A stretch of DNA of 64,000 nt from CAWBRT01 sp963696525 (GCA_963696525.1 CAVOKO010000009.1:62001-126000); one strand, 5' to 3'. Numbered from the stretch's first letter, positions 1 through 8,416 are shown. Notes: a model not told the origin generated them from the letters alone. Translations and numbers: made by a program.

Positions 1-177
1 AACTTCGACTCGACGACACTGAATATCGTGAACGGCCAGAGCGGAAACCTGTTCAGTCCCTACTTCAACGACCAGTGGAAGGCGTGGTACATGGGCACGA
101 CCTTTGCCCTCGCTTACACGTCCGAAGCGGTCGAGCACTCGGCAGCACACCGTCTGGTGCTGGAGCCGCAACGGTAG
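1..177 (+). CDS. Penicillin acylase family (S45) protein, C-terminal fragment
   Basis: Reading frame 1 is open from the window edge to a TAG at 175-177 and gives 58 residues. The fragment contains NGQSGNLFSPYFNDQWKAW, which matches the C-terminal VxGQSGNxxSPxYxDQ...W segment of penicillin acylase-type Ntn hydrolases; these are periplasmic amidases that hydrolyse acyl-amides or acyl-homoserine lactones. Only the last part of the beta subunit is inside the window, so substrate and catalytic N-terminal Ser cannot be checked. The family call rests on this one motif. Confidence 0.7.
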   Translation, partial: NFDSTTLNIVNGQSGNLFSPYFNDQWKAWYMGTTFALAYTSEAVEHSAAHRLVLEPQR

Positions 178-269
178 CGCGGTGCGGAGAAATGCCTCGC
201 ATAACTAAACGCGCCTAGTGAGTGTCATGCTGAACGAGCCAGGGTTAGGGCGCCTGTATCCTGATATTC

Positions 270-1199
270 TCAACCGTGCTCGTGACCACCGTTCCCTGAT
301 TTGCCGCCGGCCAGAACGATCTTGGGCTGGAAGAGCGTGCCGGCGATGCGGCTGGCAATGGCTAGCAGCTCGGACTGGTTGGCGAAGACCCTGACCAGTT
401 TGGCCTCCGACATTTCAGGCAGATTGACCGCGCCTCCGTTGCGCAAGCGTCCGGCGGCCTCGGGCGGAGCGGTGACGGCTGGCAGTTGCGGCAGGATCTT
501 GCGGGGATGGATCAGATAATCGCCCAGGCCCTCGCCGCCAGCCATCCGGCTAGCAATAGTGTCAAGCGAATGGGCGTCCGCGAGCTGGAATTCGCCGCAA
601 CAGGTGCGGCAGAGAGCACTGAGGTGGGCACCGCAGCCGAGGCTCTGTCCCAACTGGTGGGCGATGGCGCGCACGTAGGTTCCGGCGGAGACAACGGCCC
701 GGAAGCAGGCCCGGTCTCCGGCGAGCGACTCGATGACGAACTCCTCGATCACGACTTCGACCGGCTTCAACTCGACTTCCACTTTGCGGCGGGCCAGCTT
801 GTAGGCCGGTACCCCTTTGATCTTCTTAGCCGAAAAGGGCGGCGGAAGCTGCTGCATGCGTCCGCGGAAGTGGGCGGCGGCGTCCCGCACAGACTCCAGA
901 GTGAGCGGGGGCAGATCGCTCGGCGGCTCGAAGCCCACGGGATCGCCGTCGGCGTCGTAGCTGTCGGTCACGATGCCGACGCGGATTTCACCTTGATAGG
1001 CTTTCACGGCCCCTTGGTAGAACTGCGCCAGGCGGGTCATGCGTCCCATGACCAGCGGCAGGACACCGGTTGCCATAGGGTCGAGCGTGCCCAGATGTCC
1101 CACCGAACGCTCGCCGCAGATGCGCCGCACGCTGGCGACAACGTCATGCGAAGTCATACCCGCCGGCTTGTCCACGATCAGAATGCCGTCAATTGCCAT
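270..1199 (-). CDS. truB: tRNA pseudouridine(55) synthase TruB
   Basis: 309 residues, normal length for TruB. The enzyme isomerises U55 in the T loop of tRNAs in the cytoplasm. The N-terminus reads GILIVDKPAGMTSHDVV, and the catalytic aspartate is D40 in the signature HLGTLDPMATGVL. The later SAGTYVRAIAHQLG segment is the second conserved TruB block. In many bacteria truB sits with rbfA and nusA-infB; that context is not visible here because the gene is divergent from a rhomboid gene and converges on the acylase gene. The start at 1199 gives the canonical N-terminus. Confidence 0.95.
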   Translation of the reverse strand: MAIDGILIVDKPAGMTSHDVVASVRRICGERSVGHLGTLDPMATGVLPLVMGRMTRLAQFYQGAVKAYQGEIRVGIVTDSYDADGDPVGFEPPSDLPPLTLESVRDAAAHFRGRMQQLPPPFSAKKIKGVPAYKLARRKVEVELKPVEVVIEEFVIESLAGDRACFRAVVSAGTYVRAIAHQLGQSLGCGAHLSALCRTCCGEFQLADAHSLDTIASRMAGGEGLGDYLIHPRKILPQLPAVTAPPEAAGRLRNGGAVNLPEMSEAKLVRVFANQSELLAIASRIAGTLFQPKIVLAGGKSGNGGHEHG

Positions 1200-1278
1200 G
1201 TCTGCTTATGGTCGCGCCGGCAGTGCCGCCGGTCAATCGTAAACTCTCACCGCCAGCGGGCAGCGTTCGCCGGCGAAC

Positions 1279-1312
1279 TCCCACATCTGCTGACTGTGGC
1301 AGATATGGGGGC
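1279..1312. repeat. Dispersed hairpin repeat, family A (ATCTGC stem)
   Basis: TCCCACATCTGC and GCAGATATGGGG flank a short loop. The same frame occurs at 6591, 6779 and 24024 and, with other stem words, in most gaps of the window. Confidence 0.75.
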
Positions 1313-1351
1313 AGCCCGCCGCGCATGAATTAGAATTGCAAACTGGAAGGT

Positions 1352-1365
1352 TCGAAGCGCTTCGA
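1352..1365. promoter_or_regulatory. 14-bp perfect palindrome upstream of the rhomboid gene
   Basis: TCGAAGCGCTTCGA is a perfect palindrome that ends 15 bp before the rhomboid start codon. It could be an operator or simply chance in GC-rich DNA. No second copy was noticed in the window. Confidence 0.25.
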
Positions 1366-1380
1366 TGATTTCGCCGCCGC

Positions 1381-2130
1381 ATGATCCCTCTTAAAGATGA
1401 CGCGCCCCGGATTACGACGCCGTACATGACGTGGCTGCTGCTCGTCATCAACCTCGGCATTTACTTTTTTGAGTGGACGACGAGGTTGCACTACGGCCAA
1501 GGCGCCCTCGATGGGCTGGTGCGCATCTTCGGGCTGGTCCCGGTCAGGGTGACACTCCTGCTGGCGGGCGGACACGTGCCGCTGCGGCTGGTCCATCAAC
1601 TGGGCGAGCAGATGGTGACTCCGGCAGCGGCCTTGCTGCCGTTTTTCACCTCGATGTTCCTGCACGGTTCCTGGCTGCACGTCATCGTCAACATGTGGGC
1701 CTTGTGGATCTTCGGCGACAATGTCGAGGACCACCTTGGGCACTTCAGCTACCTGCTGATGTATGTGCTGTGCGGGCTGGCGGGCGGGGTGACGCATACG
1801 TTGCTGAACCTGGCGTCGAGCCTGCCAACCGTAGGCGCCAGCGGCGCGATTGCAGGAATCATGGGCGCGTATTTCGTGCTGTATCCCTCGGCCCGCGTGC
1901 TGACGCTGGTTCCCTTCTTCTTCGTTTTTTTCGTATGGCTGCCGGCGTGGATCGTGCTCGGCTACTGGTTTGTCGTACAGTTTCTGAGCGGGGCCGCGAC
2001 CTCCATCTCCGCCAGCAACTCCGGCGGCGGAGGGGTGGCGTTTTGGGCGCACGTCGGCGGATTCGTTGCCGGACTGGTGCTGATACGGCTCTTCCCTTCC
2101 CGGCCACGCCGCTACCATTACGGAATTTAG
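1381..2130 (+). CDS. Rhomboid family intramembrane serine protease
   Basis: 249 residues with about six hydrophobic segments, typical of a bacterial rhomboid in the inner membrane. The catalytic serine is S154 in TVGASGAIAGIMGAY, the catalytic histidine is H224 in FWAHVGGFVAG, and the HxxxN oxyanion motif is H100-x3-N104 (LHVIVNMWALW). The full Ser-His dyad is therefore present and the protein should be active. Rhomboids cleave transmembrane helices of other membrane proteins; the substrate cannot be told from sequence. The gene stands alone, divergent from truB. Confidence 0.93.
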   Translation: MIPLKDDAPRITTPYMTWLLLVINLGIYFFEWTTRLHYGQGALDGLVRIFGLVPVRVTLLLAGGHVPLRLVHQLGEQMVTPAAALLPFFTSMFLHGSWLHVIVNMWALWIFGDNVEDHLGHFSYLLMYVLCGLAGGVTHTLLNLASSLPTVGASGAIAGIMGAYFVLYPSARVLTLVPFFFVFFVWLPAWIVLGYWFVVQFLSGAATSISASNSGGGGVAFWAHVGGFVAGLVLIRLFPSRPRRYHYGI

Positions 2131-2285
2131 AGACGGCCGGACTACCCCAGGATCACACGCACTTGTGATGGTTGGGCTTGAAGCGGCGGCAGCCACGGTA
2201 TATCAGTGGTCTGAATTCGGCCCCTCCTATCCCGGTGATGTGCTTTTCTGGATTGGAAAGTGGTTGTCGCTCGGGGGGAACCGTT

Positions 2286-3047
2286 ATGGCCAAGGATTCG
2301 CCGATCCTGCCTATCGAGCCCTTACCATGGAAAGGCGATGGCGAGGGCCGTTCCATTCAAAATGAAATCCTGCTAGACCTACCACGCAAAGAGTGTGAAG
2401 CGCTGTTGGCAAAGCTGGAATACGTGCGCTTGAAACCCGGCCAGGTTCTGCATGAGGCCGGAGAGCCACTCAAGTCCGGATACTTCTGCAACTCAGGGAT
2501 GTTCTCGGTTCTGAGCACGATGCCCGACGGCAAACTGGTGGCCGTGGGGTTGATCGGCAACGAAGGTTTTGCCGGGGTGCCGCTGATTGCAGGGTTTCGC
2601 ACCGGCCACGCGAGAACCATCGTTCAACTGGAAGCGACCGCCTTCCGGGTGCATGGCGACCTGCTGCCGGCTTTGTTTCGCCAATTCCCTACACTGGAGC
2701 GCCAGCTACAGCGCTATGCGCAATTTTTAACCCTGCAGGTGATGCAGACTGCGGCCTGTAACCGGCTCCACGAAGTTCACCAACGACTGGCGCGATGGCT
2801 GTTAATGACGCGGGACCGCCTCAGTTCCGACTCTCTTCCCCTGACCCAAGACTTCCTATCGCAAATGATCGGGACCCGCCGCTCCAGCGTTACCGTGTGC
2901 GCTGGTATTTTGCAGGAGGCACGATTGATTTCCTACAGACGAGGAATCGTAACCATCCTGAACCGGCACGGGCTGGAAGAGTCGGCATGCGATTGCTATC
3001 GGCTGCTGCGACAGCAGACTGAGGAGTGGCAACAGCAGTTCGAGTAA
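2286..3047 (+). CDS. Crp/Fnr family transcriptional regulator
   Basis: 253 residues from the ATG at 2286, which has a GGGGGG ribosome site about 8 nt upstream; an in-frame ATG at 2172 lacks one. An N-terminal cyclic-nucleotide-binding-like beta-roll (about residues 20-130, with KPGQVLHEAGEP and the YFCNSGMFSVLS strand) is followed by a long dimer helix and a C-terminal winged HTH (LTQDFLSQMIGTRRSSVTVCAGIL). There is no N-terminal cysteine cluster of the FNR iron-sulfur type. The effector is unknown. A response regulator gene follows 125 bp downstream in the same direction. Confidence 0.85.
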   Translation: MAKDSPILPIEPLPWKGDGEGRSIQNEILLDLPRKECEALLAKLEYVRLKPGQVLHEAGEPLKSGYFCNSGMFSVLSTMPDGKLVAVGLIGNEGFAGVPLIAGFRTGHARTIVQLEATAFRVHGDLLPALFRQFPTLERQLQRYAQFLTLQVMQTAACNRLHEVHQRLARWLLMTRDRLSSDSLPLTQDFLSQMIGTRRSSVTVCAGILQEARLISYRRGIVTILNRHGLEESACDCYRLLRQQTEEWQQQFE

Positions 3048-3172
3048 CTGCGTGCGCCAGCGCACATCCAAGAGTTCTCCGCCGTACCGACTAGCTCTCC
3101 GAACAGCAGTAGCATAAGCGCTAATAGTAGGTAAGTCACTGCTTTCCTATCTCAGGTACCAAGTAGTGCAGT

Positions 3173-3610
3173 ATGGTCACCATCCTCTGTATCGACGATG
3201 ATCCGAAGATACTTCAAGTTCATGAAGCTGTCTTGGGAGCTAAGGGTTACACGGTCCTGACCGCTCCCGACGGCCTTAGCGGAATCGCTATTACCCGCAA
3301 CTACTCGATTGATGTCGTGGTCACCGATTTCCAGATGCCGCCGGGTATGGATGGCGGCCAGGTGGCCGAGCTATTGATGAAAGAGAAACCAAAGCTGCCT
3401 GTGGTGATTTGCAGCGGCTGTGTTGACGAAATACCGGAGTATAGGAAGTACGGCGCCCACCAGTTACTCGCCAAAGGGGATGGTCCAGGCAGTCTAGTGT
3501 CACTGGTAGAAAAGCTAATCGCCCTCAACGCCACGGTGAAGAAACGCACGGCTCGCATCAGAACCAAAGCCCCGTTATACAAAAGGGCATTGCGCAGAAA
3601 GGCGAGCTGA
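3173..3610 (+). CDS. Single-domain response regulator (receiver only)
   Basis: 145 residues. The first 115 form a receiver domain: acidic pocket IDDD near residues 7-10, phospho-acceptor Asp in VVVTDFQMPPGMDG, and the conserved Lys in QLLAKGDGPGS. No output domain follows; the C-terminus is a basic tail (KKRTARIRTKAPLYKRALRRKAS). Such stand-alone receivers work in phosphorelays or bind other proteins. No histidine kinase is encoded nearby, so the partner is unknown. Confidence 0.85.
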   Translation: MVTILCIDDDPKILQVHEAVLGAKGYTVLTAPDGLSGIAITRNYSIDVVVTDFQMPPGMDGGQVAELLMKEKPKLPVVICSGCVDEIPEYRKYGAHQLLAKGDGPGSLVSLVEKLIALNATVKKRTARIRTKAPLYKRALRRKAS

Positions 3611-3739
3611 CATCCATCCAAGGCGAGCGCCCTGCTCTGCTTCAGCAGCGAAAAGAAACTGCCTCATCGTAAAGTCGGGTAGGATGGGCGGCCATGCGGC
3701 GCTAGCCAAGCTGCAACTACTATTGTCCGCGTCTGCAAG

Positions 3740-3783
3740 AACTACCCCACTCAAGCCGAAAGAAGGCTTGAATGGGCCACCCG
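3740..3783. repeat. Dispersed hairpin repeat, family A (CTCAAGCC stem)
   Basis: AACTACCCCACTCAAGCC pairs with GGCTTGAATGGGCCACCCG around a short loop. Near-identical copies lie at 10516, 10830 and 51337. Confidence 0.8.
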
Positions 3784-3799
3784 CCCGCGCGGCATAACG

Positions 3800-4633
3800 C
3801 TATTGCGTGTCCCATTGTACCCGTCCCGCCTTACGTGGAAATTTGGGGTCGATTTTCTCATACAGTACTTTCCGCCCATCACTACCCAGCACTTTTGTTG
3901 CTGTTATCCATTGGTTATCTTGCAATCGCATACGAATTAGTTGTGACCAGAGCCCGTTTTGACCGTAGAAAAACACGTTGTAGTCCTGCCGGTCTGAGTT
4001 GTCGAATCTAAGCCACCAAATAGCCCTCCCAACATGAGCCGAAATATCTCCAATTTTCACGTTAATGTCTGAGGCTAGCGGGAGATAAAGCTGAGCCCCT
4101 GTTCTTTTGGCTTCCGCTATGATTTTGTCCATCTCTTTCAGGTTAGTAATTCTGACCTCTACATTATGCAATGGAAATTTACCAGCGTGATTGGCGCTAA
4201 TGACAATCCGCCCGTCCGGTTGTCGGCCAAAAGTTAGATACACAAAACTATCGCCTCCAGTAATCGTATCGATGCTTGTGCGTACTCCCTTGAATATCAG
4301 CTCTGATCGCTGCATTGTGGCATCGAACTGATTCTGGCTATTCTGAATGGCGGTCTTGATACCATCGCCAATTTGCCGAAAACCTTCAAGTTGAGACTGT
4401 CTGGCATCTGCTTGTTGTTTGTCATGCTCATTTCTGTCCTGATAAATCGACTTCAGTTCAAAGCCAAGCAACAATACCAACACCAAGCTCCAGATGGCTT
4501 TTTCGCGTCTCCCGACTTTTTCCCTGATAAATGGCACAAGTACACCTAGAACCGCCAATATGGCTATGAATACGCCAACAGGCGGATGCCAGTTCCAAAT
4601 AGTTGTAAAGTGGAGCACGACGCACACCTCCAC
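3800..4633 (-). CDS. Hypothetical membrane-anchored protein
   Basis: Not recognised. The open frame runs upstream to an ATG at 4723, but the extra residues look non-coding, so the GTG at 4633 is suggested; a start a few codons further in is also possible. Two hydrophobic helices near the N-terminus (PPVGVFIAILAVLGVLVPFI and AIWSLVLVLLLGFEL) precede a polar helical stretch rich in Q, D and N, then a beta-rich domain of about 170 residues. The layout resembles a membrane-anchored sensor-like protein with its large domain on one face. Base composition is visibly more AT-rich than the flanks, which may point to transfer. Confidence 0.6.
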   Translation of the reverse strand: MEVCVVLHFTTIWNWHPPVGVFIAILAVLGVLVPFIREKVGRREKAIWSLVLVLLLGFELKSIYQDRNEHDKQQADARQSQLEGFRQIGDGIKTAIQNSQNQFDATMQRSELIFKGVRTSIDTITGGDSFVYLTFGRQPDGRIVISANHAGKFPLHNVEVRITNLKEMDKIIAEAKRTGAQLYLPLASDINVKIGDISAHVGRAIWWLRFDNSDRQDYNVFFYGQNGLWSQLIRMRLQDNQWITATKVLGSDGRKVLYEKIDPKFPRKAGRVQWDTQ

Positions 4634-4833
4634 CAGCCCATGCGTTGATGCATTAAACTGATGGGGGAAGAAAAGGGCGCAAGGGCGGTCACAGGATTGT
4701 ACCCCCTGCCTGTGGAAACCCAAACTGACCCACCACCGAACTTACGGTTGCTTGACAGTTGGGGAGCTGGCTCGGTACCTTTGCTGCTTAACTCCAGACA
4801 ACTTCGTTTGAGTTGCCGCTGGCAGCATAACCC

Positions 4834-5724
4834 GTGTCGATTACTGCGCTTGTTCTGATCATCATCGCGGCCGTGGCTCACTCCACCTGGAACCTTTTAG
4901 CCAAAAGGGCCGCCGATTGCCGACACTTGATGTGGTTCGTCTGCATCGGCTCATCGATCCTGATGTTGCCGGCGGCGATCTGGGTGTTAGGCGACGATTG
5001 GCCGAAGCTTGGCCTTAAGGCCGCAGGTTTCCTGCTCGCGACCGGCCTGCTGCACGTGTTCTATTTCGAGGCGCTGCAGAGAGGCTATCGGGCGGGCGAC
5101 TTATCGGTGGTTTACCCGTTGGCGCGCGGCACAGGCCCTCTGTTCTCCTTCGGCGGAGCCATCCTGGTACTGCACGAGCGTCCCACGGTGATCGCCATCG
5201 GCGGTGCACTGCTGGTGGTCTGCGGGATATTGCTGCTCTCGGGCGGAGCCAGCTTCTTTAATGATTCAAGCGGCCACGCCGGCAATGCAAAGGGCCGCGG
5301 CAACCGCGCCGGAATATTTTGGGGGACGATGACCGGCCTCACCATAGCCTGTTACACCATTGTGGATGGCTATTCGGTCAAGGTACTGCTGCTCTCGCCG
5401 ATCCTGGTGGATTTTGCCGAGAATCTTTTCCGCACCATTGTGTTCTCCTACAGAGGCTGGCGAGAACGCACGTCGCTGCCGGAGGAGTTCGCGCGCTGCT
5501 GGAAAGAGGCGCTGGGAATCGCCGTGCTCACGCCTCTGGCATATATCCTGGTGCTGTACGCCATGAGGATTGCGCCGGTTAGCCACATTGCGCCAGCACG
5601 CGAGATGTCGATGATGATCGGCGCCTATTTTGGCACCAAGCTGCTGCATGAAGGCAATGCGAAACAAAGGATCTTCGCTTCCCTGCTGATCGCCTCAGGT
5701 GTGGCCGCGCTGGTGCTGGGATGA
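4834..5724 (+). CDS. EamA/DMT-type permease
   Basis: 296 residues starting at a GTG at 4834 (MSITALVLIIIAAVAHSTWNLLAKRA). About ten hydrophobic segments are arranged as two repeats of five, the drug/metabolite transporter layout. The first repeat carries YPLARGTGPLFSFGGAILVLHERP, typical of EamA proteins near the end of helix 4. The protein should sit in the inner membrane and export or import a small metabolite; the substrate is unknown. It converges on the SDR gene with an 18-bp gap. Confidence 0.85.
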   Translation: MSITALVLIIIAAVAHSTWNLLAKRAADCRHLMWFVCIGSSILMLPAAIWVLGDDWPKLGLKAAGFLLATGLLHVFYFEALQRGYRAGDLSVVYPLARGTGPLFSFGGAILVLHERPTVIAIGGALLVVCGILLLSGGASFFNDSSGHAGNAKGRGNRAGIFWGTMTGLTIACYTIVDGYSVKVLLLSPILVDFAENLFRTIVFSYRGWRERTSLPEEFARCWKEALGIAVLTPLAYILVLYAMRIAPVSHIAPAREMSMMIGAYFGTKLLHEGNAKQRIFASLLIASGVAALVLG

Positions 5725-5742
5725 TTGCGCGTGAAATTCAGT

Positions 5743-6525
5743 TCACAGCGCGCCGCCGGTCGGGGTGATCACCAACTCGGAAAGAGTCGCGTTGCCGGGC
5801 AGCAGGATGGCGTCCAGCACGGCCCTGGCGACCACCTGCGGGGACATCATTTTGTGCTTTGGGGCGTCGGGCCAGATCTGATCCCAGATGGCGGTGTCGG
5901 TGGCGCCTGGCATCAGGGCAATGACGCGAATTTGCCGCGGCCGCAACTCCTCGCGCAAGGTTTGGGTAAAGCCAAAGGCACCGTGCTTGGATGCGGTGTA
6001 GGCGGCCATGCCCGGGAATATCGCGCGGGCGGCTACGGAAAGGTTGTTGACGATGGTACCGCCGGCGCGCATCAGCAGCAGCGCCGCGCGGGTCACCAGA
6101 AACAATCCGGTGAGATTGGTTTCGATGACTTCTTGCCATTCGGCGAGCGAGAGTTTGGCGATTTCGCGGTTGGGATGGGCCAGGCCCGCATTGTTCACCA
6201 GGATGTCGAGGCCGCCATAGTCCTCGCCGATAACCCGGAAGAGCCGCTCGACGGAATGCGGGTCGCGAACGTCCGAATGAATCGCACGCGCTTTGGTCAG
6301 ACGGGCGGCAGACGCCTGCAAGGTGCGCTCATCGCGTCCGCTGATGACCACCGAAGCCCCAGCTTCGGCGAAGGCCTGGGCGATGGCAAAACCGATACCA
6401 CGGTTTCCTCCGGTAACGAGCGCGACTTTGCCGCGTAGCGGGGCCGCAGCGTCCGCCGGTTTGGGCCGCGGACGTGTCTGACTGGTGGCGGCTGCGGGCT
6501 TGGTGCTCTTGGTGCGCTTGCGCAT
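5743..6525 (-). CDS. SDR family NAD(P)-dependent oxidoreductase
   Basis: 260 residues from the ATG at 6525; the longer frame to 6588 adds unlikely residues. It has a classical short-chain dehydrogenase fold: cofactor motif VTGGNRGIG, LVNNAG, catalytic Ser in NNLSVAAR, and YTASK holding the catalytic Tyr and Lys. The first 30 residues are a Lys/Pro/Ala-rich extension not needed for the fold. It lies downstream of, and in the same direction as, two PTPS-family genes and folE, separated from folE by about 300 bp of repeats. A role as a sepiapterin-reductase-like step is possible but is inferred from position only. Confidence 0.9.
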   Translation of the reverse strand: MRKRTKSTKPAAATSQTRPRPKPADAAAPLRGKVALVTGGNRGIGFAIAQAFAEAGASVVISGRDERTLQASAARLTKARAIHSDVRDPHSVERLFRVIGEDYGGLDILVNNAGLAHPNREIAKLSLAEWQEVIETNLTGLFLVTRAALLLMRAGGTIVNNLSVAARAIFPGMAAYTASKHGAFGFTQTLREELRPRQIRVIALMPGATDTAIWDQIWPDAPKHKMMSPQVVARAVLDAILLPGNATLSELVITPTGGAL

Positions 6526-6590
6526 GCTTCGGAGAATACACCAACTATCACCCAACGAGCCGAGCCTCTTCGGGAGAATCGAAATCAAAG

Positions 6591-6814
6591 TCCCACATCT
6601 GCTAACTACAGCAGATATGGGGCACCAGCTGCTTTGTCTTTTGTCGCAAGAAAAGCAGATCCTTCGCTACGCTCAGGATGACACTCCTGGAGGCAAACGG
6701 TACGATTCAGAAGGAGACAACCCTACCCTAGCCAAATACTGTCTGGCTGGTCGAATTCGCAGAGAATCGAAATCGAAGTCCCACATCTGCCAACTGCAGC
6801 AGATATGGGGCACC
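6591..6814. repeat. Two family A hairpins plus related sequence between folE and the SDR gene
   Basis: TCCCACATCTGC...GCAGATATGGGGCACC occurs at 6591-6626 and again at 6779-6814, each preceded by GAATCGAAATC-like sequence, so the block looks like an imperfect duplication. Between them lies CTTCGCTACGCTCAGGATGACACTCC, split by no gene, a word seen in other gaps. Confidence 0.75.
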
Positions 6815-6819
6815 GTCGA

Positions 6820-7461
6820 TTAGTAGTCGTTGGTCTGTTTCTCACGAATCAGCGAGAGAAATTCGCTGCGCGTATCGAGGTCGCGGAAAGCGCCAAGCAT
6901 GGCTGAAGTGACGGCCGACGAGTGCTGTTTTTCCACCCCGCGCATCATCATGCAGAGGTGGCGCGCTTCGATGACAACACCCACGCCCCGCGGTTGAATG
7001 ACGTCCTGAATGGTCTCGGCGATCTGCGTGGTCAAGCGCTCCTGCACCTGCAAGCGCCGGGCGAAAATCTCGACCAGACGGGGAATCTTGCTGAGCCCGA
7101 TCACCTTGCCATTGGGAATATAGGCGACGTGGACCTTGCCGAAAAAGGGCAGCACATGGTGCTCGCAGAGACTGAACATCTCGATGTCCTTGACGATCAC
7201 CATCTCGTCGTATTCGACGGTGAAGAGCGCGCCGTTGAGCAAGGTGTGGGGATCCTCATTGTAGCCCTTGGTCAAAAACTCAAGGGAGCGATGCACCCGC
7301 ACAGGGGTTCGCTGCAGGCCCTCGCGCTCCGGGTCTTCGCCAAGCCGGCGCAGCATCTCCTGGATCAGCTCCTCGATGCTGGCGGCAGAGAGGGCGGCAT
7401 TCGCTTTGGCCGGGACGGCCGGAACCACATTGCTCGTCGCGTCTTTCATGATGTCCTTCAT
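6820..7461 (-). CDS. folE: GTP cyclohydrolase I
   Basis: 213 residues. FolE converts GTP to 7,8-dihydroneopterin triphosphate, the first step toward folate, tetrahydrobiopterin and queuosine. Zinc ligands are C99 and H102 region in SLCEHHVLPFFGKVH and C170 in EARHLCMMMRGVEKQ; the GLSKIPRLVEIFARRLQVQERLT block is the family signature. Two ATGs, at 7461 and 7449, are possible starts. The gene follows two PTPS-family genes on the same strand with a 101-bp gap, a grouping that suggests a reduced-pterin pathway. Confidence 0.96.
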   Translation of the reverse strand: MKDIMKDATSNVVPAVPAKANAALSAASIEELIQEMLRRLGEDPEREGLQRTPVRVHRSLEFLTKGYNEDPHTLLNGALFTVEYDEMVIVKDIEMFSLCEHHVLPFFGKVHVAYIPNGKVIGLSKIPRLVEIFARRLQVQERLTTQIAETIQDVIQPRGVGVVIEARHLCMMMRGVEKQHSSAVTSAMLGAFRDLDTRSEFLSLIREKQTNDY

Positions 7462-7547
7462 CGCGTCATCATCTCTTTCATCCCATCTTTCATCGCGTCA
7501 TCCGTTGCACCCGCGAATTCCGCATGCTTACGGCTCCGCTTCGTCCA

Positions 7548-7585
7548 TCCCAACATCTGCAACTACGGCGCAGGTTGGGGACCCG
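7548..7585. repeat. Decayed family A hairpin overlapping the 3' end of the second PTPS gene
   Basis: TCCCAACATCTGC...CAGGTTGGGGACCC has the family A frame with a degenerate stem. It supplies the last codons and the stop of the gene at 7563-8009. Confidence 0.55.
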
Positions 7586-8009
7586 GGCAGCGCTGGCTCT
7601 GATCGCCGCCGGAATACTCGAAACTGTTCATCGAGGTCTCTTCGAGCCTTACCCTTTCGAGATGAGCCGCAAGCAGGCGCGGCTCTAAAATCCGGTAGAT
7701 CGCCTGGCACAGGTTCTCGCTGGTGGGCACCGCCTGCTGAAATTCAGGCAGGCAGTTCAAGTTCTGGTGGTCGAAGTGCTCCAAAACTTCGCGGGTGACC
7801 AGGCAATCGAGTTCCGAGAGATCGCAAATCATGCCGCTGGCCGGATCGATTTGCCCGCAGACTGTAACCTCGACGGCATAGTTGTGGCCGTGTCCATGCG
7901 GATTGTTGCACTTGCCGTAGGTGGCGCGATTCTGCTCCGCCGAGAGCTTTTCCGAATGCAGACGGTGCGACGCCGCCAGCCAGTAGCGCCTGGTGAGATA
8001 AGCCTTCAT
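7563..8009 (-). CDS. 6-pyruvoyltetrahydropterin / 6-carboxytetrahydropterin synthase family protein (second copy)
   Basis: 148 residues. PTPS/QueD enzymes act on dihydroneopterin triphosphate. Zinc-binding histidines are in ASHRLHS and NPHGHGHNY, and the catalytic Cys is in YGKCNNPHGHGHNYAVEVTV, a pattern close to animal PTPS (recalled, not searched). The Asp-His pair is in EHFDHQNLN and the substrate Glu in RLEETSMN. Its start overlaps the stop of the upstream paralogue by ATGA, so the two are translationally coupled. The last ten or so residues (SQRCPGPQPAP) come from a repeat and are probably not functional. Confidence 0.88.
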   Translation of the reverse strand: MKAYLTRRYWLAASHRLHSEKLSAEQNRATYGKCNNPHGHGHNYAVEVTVCGQIDPASGMICDLSELDCLVTREVLEHFDHQNLNCLPEFQQAVPTSENLCQAIYRILEPRLLAAHLERVRLEETSMNSFEYSGGDQSQRCPGPQPAP

Positions 8010-8416
8010 GCTTCCCCTAAGAAATCCACGAACAGGTCATGACTCTCATAGACCCGCACGCGGTGCAGTTTGGCGACGTTCAACTTCGCTGCGAGCCGCT
8101 GCCAGATGTAGACGGCGATATTTTCGGTGGTGGGGTTGCGCCGCGCGAACTCGGCAACCTCCTTGTTGAGATGGCGGTGGTCAAGGGTTTCGACAACCTC
8201 GCGGTTCATCAGGTCTTTCAGGTCTTTGAGATCGATCACGAAACCGGTGGTGGAATCGACTTCGCCACGGACCGTCACCTCTAAGGTGTAGTTATGGCCA
8301 TGGCCATTCAGGTTGGCACACTTGCCGTAGAGCTTTAGGTTCTCTTCGGGAGTCAGCTCCGGGTTGTGATAGTAATGCGAGGCTGAAAATTCGCACTTGC
8401 GGGTTAAGTAGATCAT
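8006..8416 (-). CDS. 6-pyruvoyltetrahydropterin synthase-like protein (first copy)
   Basis: 136 residues from the ATG at 8416; the longer frame to 8452 runs into a repeat. The zinc site is formed by SASHYYH and LNGHGHNY, the catalytic Cys lies in YGKCANLNGHGHNYTLEVTV, and ETLDHRHLNKEV gives the Asp-His pair. TTENIAVYIWQRL and VRVYESHDL also resemble animal-type PTPS more than QueD as I recall them. With folE it would make 6-pyruvoyltetrahydropterin or carboxytetrahydropterin. It is not identical to its coupled neighbour, so the two may form a heteromer or act on different substrates. Confidence 0.88.
   Translation of the reverse strand: MIYLTRKCEFSASHYYHNPELTPEENLKLYGKCANLNGHGHNYTLEVTVRGEVDSTTGFVIDLKDLKDLMNREVVETLDHRHLNKEVAEFARRNPTTENIAVYIWQRLAAKLNVAKLHRVRVYESHDLFVDFLGEA

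Noticed and set aside
486..1328. Long open frame on the plus strand across truB
   Set aside because: It is the antisense shadow of truB; the minus-strand protein has all TruB motifs, and the plus-strand product matches nothing and has no ribosome site.
1330..2196. Open frame antisense to the rhomboid gene
   Set aside because: Codon shadow in GC-rich DNA; the product is Gln/His/Arg-rich without domain features.
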